Below, one piece after another: positions 8,579-18,784 of a stretch of DNA of 46,788 nt. The notes beneath the pieces are model-generated. The model saw only the letters and a program-made list of their open reading frames with translations. It did no database searches and was not told where the DNA came from. Source of the DNA: Modicisalibacter muralis (GTDB lineage Bacteria; Pseudomonadota; Gammaproteobacteria; Pseudomonadales; Halomonadaceae); the NCBI RefSeq assembly GCF_900102945.1, contig NZ_FNGI01000017.1, forward strand, positions 1 through 46,788. The letters are read 5' to 3'. The translations under genes were made by a program, and so were the position numbers. Numbering within the stretch: the first letter of the stretch is position 1; each line of letters starts with the position of its first letter.

Positions 8579-9193
8579 TTGGTGGATAAGTACGGTGTTG
8601 GCCAGGATCCTTATTGCTATGCGGGTACTCCCATACTCAGGAATCTACTGGGTATTCGTGACGATCCTACCCTCGAAGCAGCAGAGCGCGATCTGACGGT
8701 TCTCACCGCAGAAGAAATCCAGTTCGCTCCGCCGCCTTACGAACTCGATTATTTGAAGAGCCTTCATCACCAGCTATTTTCCGACCTTTACCCCTGGGCT
8801 GGCGAGATTCGCACCATCGACATCGCCAAGGGCGAAACGCGTTTCTGTAATGTGCAGCGTATCGAACCCGAAGCAGGCAAGCTATTCACCCGCCTGAAGC
8901 GTGAGAATTATTTCACCGACTTGCCTCGTGACCAGCTAGTTAGCGCTGTTGCAGAGTTTTACGGCGACCTGAATGTGGTACATCCCTTCAGAGAGGGCAA
9001 TGGCAGGACGCAGCGCATGCTCTTCGAGCATCTCGTCATCAACGTCGGCTACGAAATTTCCTGGGAAGAAATCCAACGTGAAGAATGGCTGCACGCCAAT
9101 ATAGCGGCCTACTATTGCGACTACGATGCGATGATCGCCATCTTCGATAGGTGCATCGGCCAACCGCTGGATGAGCTACCTTCCGATCCGTAA
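8579..9193 (+). CDS. fic: Fic-family AMP transferase (class I)
   Basis: Fic proteins transfer AMP from ATP to target hydroxyls. The catalytic motif HPFREGNGRTQR starts at residue 135 and is complete, including the catalytic His, the acidic residue and both glycines. The length of 204 residues matches E. coli Fic (200). The N-terminal part lacks its own inhibitory helix, consistent with control in trans by the YhfG-like protein encoded just upstream. The start is TTG 8579 or GTG 8582, both rare starts, so expression may be kept low. The pair lies between the GNAT gene and the end of the ast operon, where astE could have been expected. Confidence 0.88.
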   Translation: MVDKYGVGQDPYCYAGTPILRNLLGIRDDPTLEAAERDLTVLTAEEIQFAPPPYELDYLKSLHHQLFSDLYPWAGEIRTIDIAKGETRFCNVQRIEPEAGKLFTRLKRENYFTDLPRDQLVSAVAEFYGDLNVVHPFREGNGRTQRMLFEHLVINVGYEISWEEIQREEWLHANIAAYYCDYDAMIAIFDRCIGQPLDELPSDP

Positions 9194-9202
9194 TCATTCC
9201 CG

Positions 9203-9235
9203 GCGATCGCGCCAGCATCAGTGCGGCGCGATCGC
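9203..9235. terminator. Hairpin between convergent fic and astB
   Basis: GCGATCGCGCC (9203-9213) and GGCGCGATCGC (9225-9235) form a perfect 11-bp stem with an 11-base loop, between two converging genes. Position suggests a bidirectional transcript end. Neither side has a T-run, so this would not be a canonical intrinsic terminator. Confidence 0.5.
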
Positions 9236-9247
9236 AACAGGTCCCGC

Positions 9248-10609
9248 CTACCCTAACTGAAACGGATAGACGTCGCCGAGTTTGAGAATGCGGGTCAGTT
9301 CGTCGAGCGCAGTCAGCGTCTCCTCGGCGAGTTGCGGGTCGGCGAGATCGTCCGGGCTCAGGCGGTCGCGGTAGTGCTTCTCGACCCAGCCGGTGAGTTC
9401 GCCGTACAGCGCGTCGTCGAGCAGCACGCGGCCGGATAGTCCGCTGCGCTCGGCCTCGGAGAGCACCACGCGCAGGCGCAGGCAGGCGGGACCGCCGCCG
9501 TTGCGCATGCTCTGCTTGACGTCCTTGACCACCACGTCGTTGATCGGATTGTTACCGCCCAGCAGCAGGTCCTGGATGGACCGCCACACCGCCTCGTTCT
9601 CCTGGCATTCGCCGGGCACGACCAGTGTCATCGTGCCATCGGGATTGGAGAGCAGTTGCGAGTTGAATAGGTACGAGGCCACGGCGTCGTCCATGCTCAC
9701 TGCGTCCATCGGCACACGCACCGGGATCAGCGGCGTCGCCATCTTGGCGCGCAATTCATCGAGGGTCCGCTGCTCGTCGAGGAAGGCCATCTCGTGATAG
9801 AGCAGCACCGGGCCGTTGCCCACCGCGATCACGTCGTTGTGGAACACGCCGGCGTCGATGGCGTCGGGGTGCTGCTGGGCGAACACCGTCTGCGCATCAC
9901 TCAAGCCGTGCTGACGCGCCACCGCCTGGCTGGCCTCCAGGGTCTGACGCGCCGGGAAGCGTTTCGGTTCACGATTCCCATCGGCGCCGGCGAACGCCTG
10001 GCGTCCGTAGACGTAGAGATGCACGCCACCTTCGCCATGCTCGCCACACAGCCGGGTGTGGTTGGCCGCGCCTTCGTCGGAGAATGCCGGGGTCGCCGGT
10101 AATGCCGGATGATGGGCGAAGCGCGCCTCGTCGCGGAAGATCGCCGCCAGCACGCGCCCGGTGGTCTGCGGCTCGAGGAAGCGATGGAAACTCGACTGCA
10201 GATTGGCCGGGGTAAAGTGCGCGCGGCCATCAGCGGCGTCCAGACTCGGCGTCACGGTGGCGGCGTTGGCCGTCCACATCGAGGACGCCGAACACACCGC
10301 TCGCAGCAGTTGCGGAGCATCCTCGGCGGCACGCTCGAGTACCTGGGCATTGCTACCGGTAAAACCGAGATCGCGCAGCGCACCCAGATCCGGACGCTGC
10401 TGTGGCGGCAACACGCCCTGGGCGTAGCCCGCGTCCTTCAACGCCTTCATCTTGGCCAGGCCCTGCAGCGCGCCCTCCTTGGGATTGGAGTCCAGCCCGC
10501 CGTGGCGCATTGACGCCACGTTACCGTGGGCCAGCCCGGCGTAGTTGTGGGTTGGACCCACCAGGCCGTCGAAATTGACTTCGCGAACATCGAGCTTGGC
10601 ATCGCTCAT
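9248..10609 (-). CDS. astB: N-succinylarginine dihydrolase AstB
   Basis: AstB is the second step of the arginine succinyltransferase pathway: succinylarginine to succinylornithine plus 2 NH3 and CO2. The 453 residues match the family (about 447). Typical stretches include [19 protein letters not shown] at the start and [33 protein letters not shown] with [11 protein letters not shown] near the C-terminal third. These carry the Cys-His-Glu machinery of guanidine-modifying enzymes, with the likely nucleophile Cys in GGPACLRL. The ATG overlaps the astD stop in ATGA, so the two are translationally coupled. A longer in-frame extension upstream is only astD read in another frame. No astE follows. 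Confidence 0.93.
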   Translation of the reverse strand: MSDAKLDVREVNFDGLVGPTHNYAGLAHGNVASMRHGGLDSNPKEGALQGLAKMKALKDAGYAQGVLPPQQRPDLGALRDLGFTGSNAQVLERAAEDAPQLLRAVCSASSMWTANAATVTPSLDAADGRAHFTPANLQSSFHRFLEPQTTGRVLAAIFRDEARFAHHPALPATPAFSDEGAANHTRLCGEHGEGGVHLYVYGRQAFAGADGNREPKRFPARQTLEASQAVARQHGLSDAQTVFAQQHPDAIDAGVFHNDVIAVGNGPVLLYHEMAFLDEQRTLDELRAKMATPLIPVRVPMDAVSMDDAVASYLFNSQLLSNPDGTMTLVVPGECQENEAVWRSIQDLLLGGNNPINDVVVKDVKQSMRNGGGPACLRLRVVLSEAERSGLSGRVLLDDALYGELTGWVEKHYRDRLSPDDLADPQLAEETLTALDELTRILKLGDVYPFQLG

Positions 10610-12075
10610 AGGATCACTCCCGGCGGCAGCTTGTCGGGCATGGCCAGCGAATCCGCCTCCATTGAGGCGATCGGGTAGGCGCAGTAATCCGCCGCGTAGT
10701 AGGCGCTGGGGCGATGGTTGCCGCTGTCGCCGATGCCGCCGAACGGCGCGTCGCTCGAAGCGCCGGTGGTCTGGCGGTTCCAGTTGACGATGCCGGCGCG
10801 GATGCGCAGCAGGAAGTCGTCCCAATCGGCGCGCTCGCCGCCGATCAGCCCGGCGGAGAGGCCGTAACGGGTATCGTTGGCCAGGGCGATGGCCTCGTCC
10901 CAATCGCGGTAGCGGTGAATCTTGAGCAGCGGCCCGAAGTGCTCCTCGTCGGGCACCGCGATGCCGGTGACGTCGATCAGCGCCGGGGTGAGCAGGCTGG
11001 TGCCATCGCTGACACGCTGCATGCGCGAGAGCACCGTGGCGCCCATGGCTTCAAGTTCATCTTGTGCCTTGAGCAGGCCGTCGGCCGCCTCGACACTGAC
11101 CAGCCCACCATAGAACGGCGCCGGCTCGCTGAACGGCGCGGCGACGTGCAGTTTGGCGATGGCATCGGTCAACGCATCAATCAGGCGGTCGCCGACCTCA
11201 CCCTCGGGCACCATCAGGCGGCGCGAGCATGTACAGCGCTGGCCACCGGAGAGATACGCCGATTGCAGAATGGTCAGCACGGCGGCGGCCTGGTCGGGCA
11301 CGTCCTTGACCACCAGCGGATTATTGCCGCCCAGTTCCAACGCCAGAATCTTGCTGACCTGACCGGCGAACTGTTCGTGCAGCAACTTGCCGATCTTGGC
11401 GCTGCCGGTGAACAGCAGGCCGTCGATATCGCCGGCACCGGCCAGCGCCTGACCCACCGGCGCCGCGCCCTGCACCAGGTTGATCACGCCGTCGGGCAAG
11501 CCGGCGGCCTGCCAGCATTGCAGGGTCAGATCGGCGGTCATCGGGGTCTGCTCGCTGGGCTTGAAAACCACGCAATTGCCGGCCAGCAGCGCCGGGACCA
11601 TGTGCCCGTTGGGCAGATGGCCGGGGAAGTTGTAGGGGCCGAACACCGCCAGCACGCCGTGCGGGCGATGACGCAGCACGGCGCGGGCGCCGGCCACGTC
11701 GCGACCACGCTCGCCGGTGCGGTCTTCAAGGGCGGTGACCGAGATGGCGACCTTGCCGATCATCGCGCCGACCTCGGTACGCGCCTCCCACAGCGGCTTG
11801 CCGGTCTCATGGGCGATACACTCGGCGAGTGGCTCGCGGTTCGCCTCGAGCTGGTCGCGAAAGCGCTCGATGATTGTCTGGCGCTCGGCCAAAGCGAGAC
11901 GCGCCCAGCCCGGGAACGCTTCGCGCGCAGCGGCGATGGCCCGCTCGACCTGGTCGGCGCTGGTCGCGTTGGCTTGCCATAGCGTTTCTCCGCTCACCGG
12001 GTCGAGCTTGGAGAAACGCTCCGCGTCGCCGTCGACCCAGGCGCCGCCGATCAGTAGCTGTTGCTTGGCTTGCAT
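10606..12075 (-). CDS. astD: Succinylglutamate semialdehyde dehydrogenase AstD
   Basis: This NAD-dependent aldehyde dehydrogenase oxidises N-succinylglutamate semialdehyde to N-succinylglutamate, the fourth AST step. It has 489 residues (family about 492). ALDH signatures are present: [10 protein letters not shown] with the general-base Glu near residue 247, and [12 protein letters not shown] with catalytic Cys281. The N-terminal [13 protein letters not shown] is typical of AstD. It begins 9 bp after the aruG stop and its TGA overlaps the astB ATG. Confidence 0.94.
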   Translation of the reverse strand: MQAKQQLLIGGAWVDGDAERFSKLDPVSGETLWQANATSADQVERAIAAAREAFPGWARLALAERQTIIERFRDQLEANREPLAECIAHETGKPLWEARTEVGAMIGKVAISVTALEDRTGERGRDVAGARAVLRHRPHGVLAVFGPYNFPGHLPNGHMVPALLAGNCVVFKPSEQTPMTADLTLQCWQAAGLPDGVINLVQGAAPVGQALAGAGDIDGLLFTGSAKIGKLLHEQFAGQVSKILALELGGNNPLVVKDVPDQAAAVLTILQSAYLSGGQRCTCSRRLMVPEGEVGDRLIDALTDAIAKLHVAAPFSEPAPFYGGLVSVEAADGLLKAQDELEAMGATVLSRMQRVSDGTSLLTPALIDVTGIAVPDEEHFGPLLKIHRYRDWDEAIALANDTRYGLSAGLIGGERADWDDFLLRIRAGIVNWNRQTTGASSDAPFGGIGDSGNHRPSAYYAADYCAYPIASMEADSLAMPDKLPPGVIL

Positions 12076-12084
12076 AGTGTTCTC

Positions 12085-13104
12085 CTAAGTCTCCAGGATG
12101 CGGAGGGAATCGCCCGCGCCGACGTTCAAGCGCCGCGCCTCCTCCTCGGTCAATGCCAGGGTGCCGTCCGCATTGGGGCCACGGCCGACCCAGGCCGCGC
12201 GAAAGTCGGCCATGCCGGTGGTCGCGGCCAGCCAGGATGGCCGTTCGCTGGTTTCGAGGTTGGCGGTCACCTCGACCTGGCACAGTGTCGACAAGCGTAC
12301 CGCGCGCACGTCGTCGATATAGGCTTCCACCGTCGGGCCGCCGTCGAAGATGTCGACGTAGCCTTCCCAGCGCAGGCCTTCCTTCTTGAGCATTTCCAGC
12401 GCCGGGCGGGTGTGTTCGTGCACCTGGCCGATGCAGGCCCGCGCATCCTCGGGAAGAAACGTGGTGTAGATCGGGAACTTGGGCATCAACTCGCCGATGA
12501 AGCTCTTCTGACCCATGCCGGTGAGGCGGTCGGCTTCGTTGAAATCCATCGGGAAGAAATGGCTGCCCAGGCACTTCCAGAACGGGCTGATGCCGTTCTC
12601 GTCGAACACCCCGCGCATCTCGGCCAGCACCTTGTCGGGGAAACGGTCGCGGAACTGGGCCATGAACAGCCAACGCGCCTTGGACAGCAAGGCGCCGTTG
12701 CGTTGGCCGCCGCGATATTCCGGACGCAGATACAACGAGGCCACCTCGGCATCGCCGGTGTGGTCCGAGCTCAGAAACAGCGTATCGATGGTGCGATGCA
12801 AATCGAGCTGCACCGAGGAGTGCGCCAACGTGCCGAGCCGGTAATGATAGAACGGTACCTCGCGGCCCACTTGGCCCTCGATGGCGCAGCAACCGGCCAG
12901 TTCGCCGCTCTCCTCGTCTTCGAGCACGAAGAAGTACAGGCGGTCGTCGACCGGGGTGCGCTCCTCGAAAGCGAGCGCCGCGGATTCGATCTTGCTGGCC
13001 AGGAACTCGCGGTTGTCGGGCAACGAGGTGAAACCGACGCCGGTCTCCTGGGCCAGTTGCTGCAGCCCGTCCAGGTCGCCGCGCGCGATCGGTCGAATGC
13101 GCAT
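12085..13104 (-). CDS. aruG: Arginine N-succinyltransferase, beta-type subunit (AruG/AstA)
   Basis: This is one of two homologous subunits that transfer succinyl from succinyl-CoA to arginine (and ornithine), opening the AST pathway. It has 339 residues and begins MRIRPIARGDLDGL. Core stretches such as NGISPFWKCLGSHFF, FIGELMPKFPIY and GYVDIFDGGPTVEA are characteristic of AstA/AruG. It is paralogous to the adjacent AruF. Its ATG shares one base with the aruF stop (TAATG), so the subunits are likely made in fixed ratio. Two subunits are the Pseudomonas-type arrangement, unlike the single AstA of E. coli. Confidence 0.93.
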   Translation of the reverse strand: MRIRPIARGDLDGLQQLAQETGVGFTSLPDNREFLASKIESAALAFEERTPVDDRLYFFVLEDEESGELAGCCAIEGQVGREVPFYHYRLGTLAHSSVQLDLHRTIDTLFLSSDHTGDAEVASLYLRPEYRGGQRNGALLSKARWLFMAQFRDRFPDKVLAEMRGVFDENGISPFWKCLGSHFFPMDFNEADRLTGMGQKSFIGELMPKFPIYTTFLPEDARACIGQVHEHTRPALEMLKKEGLRWEGYVDIFDGGPTVEAYIDDVRAVRLSTLCQVEVTANLETSERPSWLAATTGMADFRAAWVGRGPNADGTLALTEEEARRLNVGAGDSLRILET

Positions 13105-14168
13105 TACAGTTCTCCCTCGTCGAAGACATCTTCCCCGGCGGATAGCGCCAGCGGCGCGGCCAGCACGGCGCGGCCCTCTTCCACGCCGAGCAGCGCGGCG
13201 TGTTCCGGCGACAGCATCAACTGGCCGGTGGGCGACAATGCGTAACGCGCCACCACGCAGCGGAAGCCATCGAGTTTCTGGTTGGCGATCATCGCCGGCT
13301 CGGCGTCGGGCAGCGCCGCTGCCGGGCGAATGCGTACCGGATGCCAGGTACTGCGGCGGAAGGTCTCCAGCCGCTCGCGCTCGGCCTTGATCACCGGGCC
13401 GGCGTCGAAGATATCGACGTGGCGCGAACGCACGAAGCCTTCGGCGAGCATCTCGCCCAGCGCGACTTCGTGATCCGGGTGCTCACGGCCGATAGCGGCG
13501 CGTGCCGGCGGCGTGAGCAGCGACAGATACAGCGGGAACTGCGGCATCACCTCGGCGATGAAACTCTTCGAGCGCACCCCGGCGAGGTGGTTGATGTCCT
13601 GATAGCCACGCACGAAGAAGTGGCGACCCACGCTGTTCCAGAACGGCGACTCGCCATCGGCGTCGAGATAGCCGGGAAAGGCCACGGCGAGAATCTCGGC
13701 GAAGCGCTCCGGGTACTGGGCGATGAACATCAATCGCGCGCGACGCAACAGGCTCTCGGCACTGGTGCCCTTGTAACGCGCGTCGAGCGACAATGCGCAC
13801 AGCAGGCTGGCTTCGGAGACCTCATGCGACAGCGACAGCGTCTGCACCTCGCGACGCACGTTGAGCTGCTGCGAGGCGTGAATCAGCGTCTCCTGACGAT
13901 AGGTATAGTAAGCCTCCTGGGCGCCGGCCTGGGCACGGATGGTGGCGGTGCCCACCACTTCGCCACGCTCCAGGTCCTCGAGCACGAAGACATAGCTTTC
14001 ATCACCGGGAAAGTCGATCTCGCGCGCCAACGCCCGCTGCGAACGGGTGATACGCTCTTCCAGACGGTCGCGATGCACGGGCAGATTGGTCAGCCGCGGC
14101 GTGGCGGATCCGGCCAGGCGCTCCAGCCCAGGCAGATCCGCCGGTTTGGCAGGACGAACGACCAGCAT
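13104..14168 (-). CDS. aruF: Arginine/ornithine N-succinyltransferase, alpha-type subunit (AruF)
   Basis: This is the partner subunit of AruG, 354 residues from MLVVRPAKPADLPGL. It shares the AstA fold landmarks (GESPFWNSVGRHFF, FIAEVMPQFPLY, RHVDIFDAGPVI). ATG 14168 has AGGGA at good spacing; a further 14-codon extension upstream lacks a ribosome site. It lies 38 bp after aruC and overlaps aruG by one base. AruG and AruF plainly derive from a duplication. Confidence 0.92.
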   Translation of the reverse strand: MLVVRPAKPADLPGLERLAGSATPRLTNLPVHRDRLEERITRSQRALAREIDFPGDESYVFVLEDLERGEVVGTATIRAQAGAQEAYYTYRQETLIHASQQLNVRREVQTLSLSHEVSEASLLCALSLDARYKGTSAESLLRRARLMFIAQYPERFAEILAVAFPGYLDADGESPFWNSVGRHFFVRGYQDINHLAGVRSKSFIAEVMPQFPLYLSLLTPPARAAIGREHPDHEVALGEMLAEGFVRSRHVDIFDAGPVIKAERERLETFRRSTWHPVRIRPAAALPDAEPAMIANQKLDGFRCVVARYALSPTGQLMLSPEHAALLGVEEGRAVLAAPLALSAGEDVFDEGEL

Positions 14169-14206
14169 GGTGTTCCCTCTTGGTTGGTCCCGATCAGGCA
14201 CTGACG

Positions 14207-15587
<1,381 letters not shown>

Positions 15588-15671
15588 GACGATTCGACCC
15601 ATCCTTTTAGCAGGCTATAAATTCCGCTGGCGACAGCAGCCTGCTTTCGTCGCGAACCGCCAAGGAGCCCC

Positions 15672-16466
15672 ATGCGTATCGATCTTTCCGGCAGGCATGC
15701 CATCGTCACCGGCTCCACCGCCGGCATCGGCTTCGCCATCGCCAAGGGACTGGCGAATGCCGGCGCCGAGGTGACGATCAGCGGCCGTACCCAGGCGCGC
15801 GTCGATCAGGCCATCGAGGCCATCAAGCAGGATCATCCCGATGCCCGGCTCAGCGGCGTGGCTGCCGACTTGGGGTCCGCCGAGGGTTGCCAGGCACTGA
15901 TCGAAGCACAGCCCGACACCGACATTCTGATCAATAACCTGGGCATCTTCGGCCCCCAGGATTTCTTCGATATAACGGACGCAACCTGGGAGCAATTCTT
16001 TCAGGTCAACGTAATGAGCGCGGTGCGCCTGTCGCGCCATTACGTACGGGGCATGAAGCAGCGCGACTGGGGCCGCGTGCAGTTCATCTCGAGCGAATCG
16101 GCGCTCAACATTCCCACCGAGATGATTCACTACGGTATGACCAAGACCGCGCTGCAGTCGATCTCGCGGGGTCTGGCCAAGGCGCTGGCCGGCACCAACG
16201 TCACCGTCAACGCCATCCTGCCGGGGCCGACGCGTTCCGAGGGCGTGCTCGGCATGATCGCGGAGGCCGCCGAGGAGGAAGGCGTCTCGCAGGAGGAAAT
16301 GGAGTCGCGCTTCACTCAGGAAAACCGCCCCTCCTCGATCATCCAGCGCCTGGCCACACCCGACGAGGTCGCCCACATGAGCGTCTATGTGGCCTCCGAA
16401 CAAGCCAGCGCCACGACCGGCGCGGCATTGCGCGTCGAAGGTGGCATCGTCGACACCATGGCCTGA
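15672..16466 (+). CDS. Short-chain dehydrogenase/reductase (SDR)
   Basis: This is a 264-residue classical SDR. The NAD(P)-binding motif TGSTAGIGFAIAKGL lies at about residues 13-27, and NNLGIFGP replaces the usual NNAG near residue 92. The catalytic set is Ser141 (in SSESAL), Tyr154 and Lys158 (HYGMTKTA). The C-terminal part (NAILPGPTRSEG) is typical of FabG-like oxidoreductases. Substrate is unknown. Shine-Dalgarno AAGGAG is well placed. It is divergent from the ast operon across the repeat array and convergent with the peptidase gene, whose stop codon lies 3 bp away. Confidence 0.85.
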   Translation: MRIDLSGRHAIVTGSTAGIGFAIAKGLANAGAEVTISGRTQARVDQAIEAIKQDHPDARLSGVAADLGSAEGCQALIEAQPDTDILINNLGIFGPQDFFDITDATWEQFFQVNVMSAVRLSRHYVRGMKQRDWGRVQFISSESALNIPTEMIHYGMTKTALQSISRGLAKALAGTNVTVNAILPGPTRSEGVLGMIAEAAEEEGVSQEEMESRFTQENRPSSIIQRLATPDEVAHMSVYVASEQASATTGAALRVEGGIVDTMA

Positions 16467-16469
16467 GGG

Positions 16470-18005
16470 CTACTGCGCCGCCTGCGGCTTGTCGGGGTCG
16501 GCATCGACCAGGCAGTTGACCGTCTCGCCGCCCTGGTCGTTGATCTCGTCGCCCGTGGGACGCCGCAGCCCATCCCTCAGCGCCAGCGAGGCATACAGCC
16601 AGTCGACCAGCGTCCCGCCCAGGTCCATCGCCGCGTCCGCGCGGCTGTGGCTGTAGAAGGTCAGCATCTCGCGGGCCGCATCGCGTTGCTCCTGGGCGAC
16701 CAGCGTTTGTGCGGCTCGCTCGACCCAGCCCAAGTCCTCGAAGCTGTCGCGCTCGAAGCCCTCGAGCAGTTCGGTGACCTGCGGGTGGAACCGCTCGGGC
16801 TGTTCGCACATCAGGTACAGCACCTGCTTGAAGCGGCGCCCGGCGAAGTCGCTGCCCTCCTGGACCTGGAAGTCGGGGTTGAGAAAGTTCGACGCCGCGC
16901 CCTTGGTCAGGTAGCGGTGCTGGGCGAACTCGAGCGGCACGGAGCGCACACCCAGCCACCAGGGCAGAAACGGTGCCGCCACCGAGCCGGTCGGCGCCAC
17001 CCAGATGCGGATCAAATCGCTGTCCACCCCGTGCTTGAGGCTCACCACCTGGCCGTAACCCGCTTCGTCGTCGGCGATGCGGTGATCGCGCACGCGGGTC
17101 ATCATGTCGCGTTCGCTGACCGGCGCCATCTCGCGCACGGCCTCTTCCAGCGCGGCCTGGGTCATGTACTTGTAGCCGCCGGTGCGCGCCTGGGTGTCCT
17201 GACGGCCGTAAACCTCGAACACGTTGAAGGCCTCGTCGTTTTCGGGGTCGAACCAGCCCTGCTCCTCGGCAAACGAGACGAGATTATCCGAGCCCATGAA
17301 ATCGGGGTTCTGCTGATAATCGAGCGGGAACTCCTCGATATAGCCCGGATAGAGCACGCGAATCTCATCGGGACCCAGACGTTCGGCGGCCCATAGCCCC
17401 TGGCTGCCGGCAAACTCCCAGACTACCCACGCCTCGTCGGGATCGGCGATCAGGTGGGTGTTGCCGCCGTAGGTGGAATAGCCATGCTTAGCGATCAATT
17501 CACCGATCAACTCGACACCTTCGCGAGCGGTGGTCGAACGCTCCAGGACTAGCCGGGCGAGGTCGCTGTATTGCGGGCCCTGCTGTGGCGTCTGGGTCAT
17601 ATCGATCAGTGCTTCGCGATTGGTCGCCCACACATCGCGCACCGCCACCTGATGCTCGTTGACGCCGCCGTTGGTCAGCGGCGCCGGGAAACCGGCATAG
17701 TCCGAATAGGACATCGAGAGATAGCGAAAGGTGTGCTCGACCTGCGGGATCTCGCTCAGCTCGCCGGGAATCGACGCCTCGGCGGTGACGCCCACCTCGA
17801 TCGTGGCGTCCGGCGCATGGTCCCGGGCGGGCACGATCTCGAGCCAGTGACTCGAGACCTCCTCGCCGGTGCCGCCGACGATCACCGCCTGGTTCTCGGT
17901 CAGGTTCTTGCCCACGTAGAAGGCGTAGCTCGCCCAACCGGACTGGCTCAGCGCGAGCAGCGGCACGGTCAGGAGCCACGCCGCCCCAGCGTGACGAATC
18001 GTCAT
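16470..18005 (-). CDS. C69-type dipeptidase family protein, secreted
   Basis: This is a 511-residue protein of the peptidase U34/C69 (PepD-like) family. A signal peptide ends near ALSQSGWA, and the mature protein would begin SYAFYVGKNLTENQ. Further family stretches are NEHQVAVRDVW, GYSTYGGNTHLIADPDEAWVVWE and the long substrate domain after it. Members are N-terminal nucleophile hydrolases, usually with Cys at the mature start. Here that place appears to hold Ser, either a Ser nucleophile or loss of activity. Start 18005 has GGGAG at good spacing, and the extension upstream of it is not credible. It is convergent with the SDR. Confidence 0.8.
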   Translation of the reverse strand: MTIRHAGAAWLLTVPLLALSQSGWASYAFYVGKNLTENQAVIVGGTGEEVSSHWLEIVPARDHAPDATIEVGVTAEASIPGELSEIPQVEHTFRYLSMSYSDYAGFPAPLTNGGVNEHQVAVRDVWATNREALIDMTQTPQQGPQYSDLARLVLERSTTAREGVELIGELIAKHGYSTYGGNTHLIADPDEAWVVWEFAGSQGLWAAERLGPDEIRVLYPGYIEEFPLDYQQNPDFMGSDNLVSFAEEQGWFDPENDEAFNVFEVYGRQDTQARTGGYKYMTQAALEEAVREMAPVSERDMMTRVRDHRIADDEAGYGQVVSLKHGVDSDLIRIWVAPTGSVAAPFLPWWLGVRSVPLEFAQHRYLTKGAASNFLNPDFQVQEGSDFAGRRFKQVLYLMCEQPERFHPQVTELLEGFERDSFEDLGWVERAAQTLVAQEQRDAAREMLTFYSHSRADAAMDLGGTLVDWLYASLALRDGLRRPTGDEINDQGGETVNCLVDADPDKPQAAQ

Positions 18006-18136
18006 GGTCGTTGTCTCCCCTGGATAGCGCCGACACGGGTGCGAGCGGCGCTGTGGCTCGCGGCGTCTTTTCAACATAGCAGCGCTGGCGCATGATACGA
18101 CCATGATCGCCCCGCAACGGGCCCTGGAGCCTTTCC

Positions 18137-18769
18137 ATGCTCAACACCACCGCCTGGAACCGCCTGCGCTATACCCTCTACGCGCCGGTCTACGATGCCG
18201 TCGCCGACCGCGCCTTTCGCCGCGCGCGCCGCCGTTCGCTCGACGCCGTGGACTGGGCGCCCGGTCAGCGGGTGTTGATCGTGGGCGCGGGCACCGGGCT
18301 CGACCTGCCTTACCTGCCGCGCGCCATCGAGCTGCACGCCGGCGACCTCTGCCCCGCCATGGTCGAGCGCTTTCGCGTCCGCGCGGATGGCCTGGGCTTC
18401 GATTTCAGCGTGCGCGAGATGGATGCCGAACGCCTCGACTACCCCGAGGGGCATTTCGACGTGGTGGTCATGCATCTGATTCTGGCGGTGATGCCTAATC
18501 CCGAATGCGGGCTAGGGGAGGCGCATCGCGTGCTCGCCGACGACGGTCAGCTCTGCGTGATGGACAAGTTCCAGCCCGACGAGCACCGCGCTGGCTGGGT
18601 GCGACGCACAGTCAACCTCGTCACCACCGCCATCGCCACCGACATCACCCGCCAGGCTGGGCCACTGTTGAGCAACGCCGGTTTTATTGTCGAGCGCGAC
18701 GAAGCAGTGATGATGGGCACGCTGTTTCGGGCGCTGCTGGCGAGAAAGTCACGAGCGCCAGACCGCTGA
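18137..18769 (+). CDS. Class I SAM-dependent methyltransferase (PmtA/UbiE-like)
   Basis: This is a 210-residue methyltransferase. SAM motif I is VLIVGAGTGLDLP (about residues 46-58), with an acidic residue after the next strand (HAGDLCPAMV). The N-terminal RYTLYAPVYDAV and the lipid-like pattern around motif I recall phosphatidylethanolamine N-methyltransferase PmtA and UbiE relatives. Substrate cannot be fixed from sequence. GGAG precedes the ATG by 8 bases. It is a single gene, divergent from the C69 peptidase and ending 15 bp from the convergent AraC-type gene. Confidence 0.82.
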   Translation: MLNTTAWNRLRYTLYAPVYDAVADRAFRRARRRSLDAVDWAPGQRVLIVGAGTGLDLPYLPRAIELHAGDLCPAMVERFRVRADGLGFDFSVREMDAERLDYPEGHFDVVVMHLILAVMPNPECGLGEAHRVLADDGQLCVMDKFQPDEHRAGWVRRTVNLVTTAIATDITRQAGPLLSNAGFIVERDEAVMMGTLFRALLARKSRAPDR

Positions 18770-18784
18770 GGCCTGGCATGGAGT

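Noticed and set aside
10610-10903. N-terminal extension of AstB
   Set aside because: These codons are the astD gene read in another frame. AstB proper starts at 10609 with the family start, in an ATGA overlap with astD.
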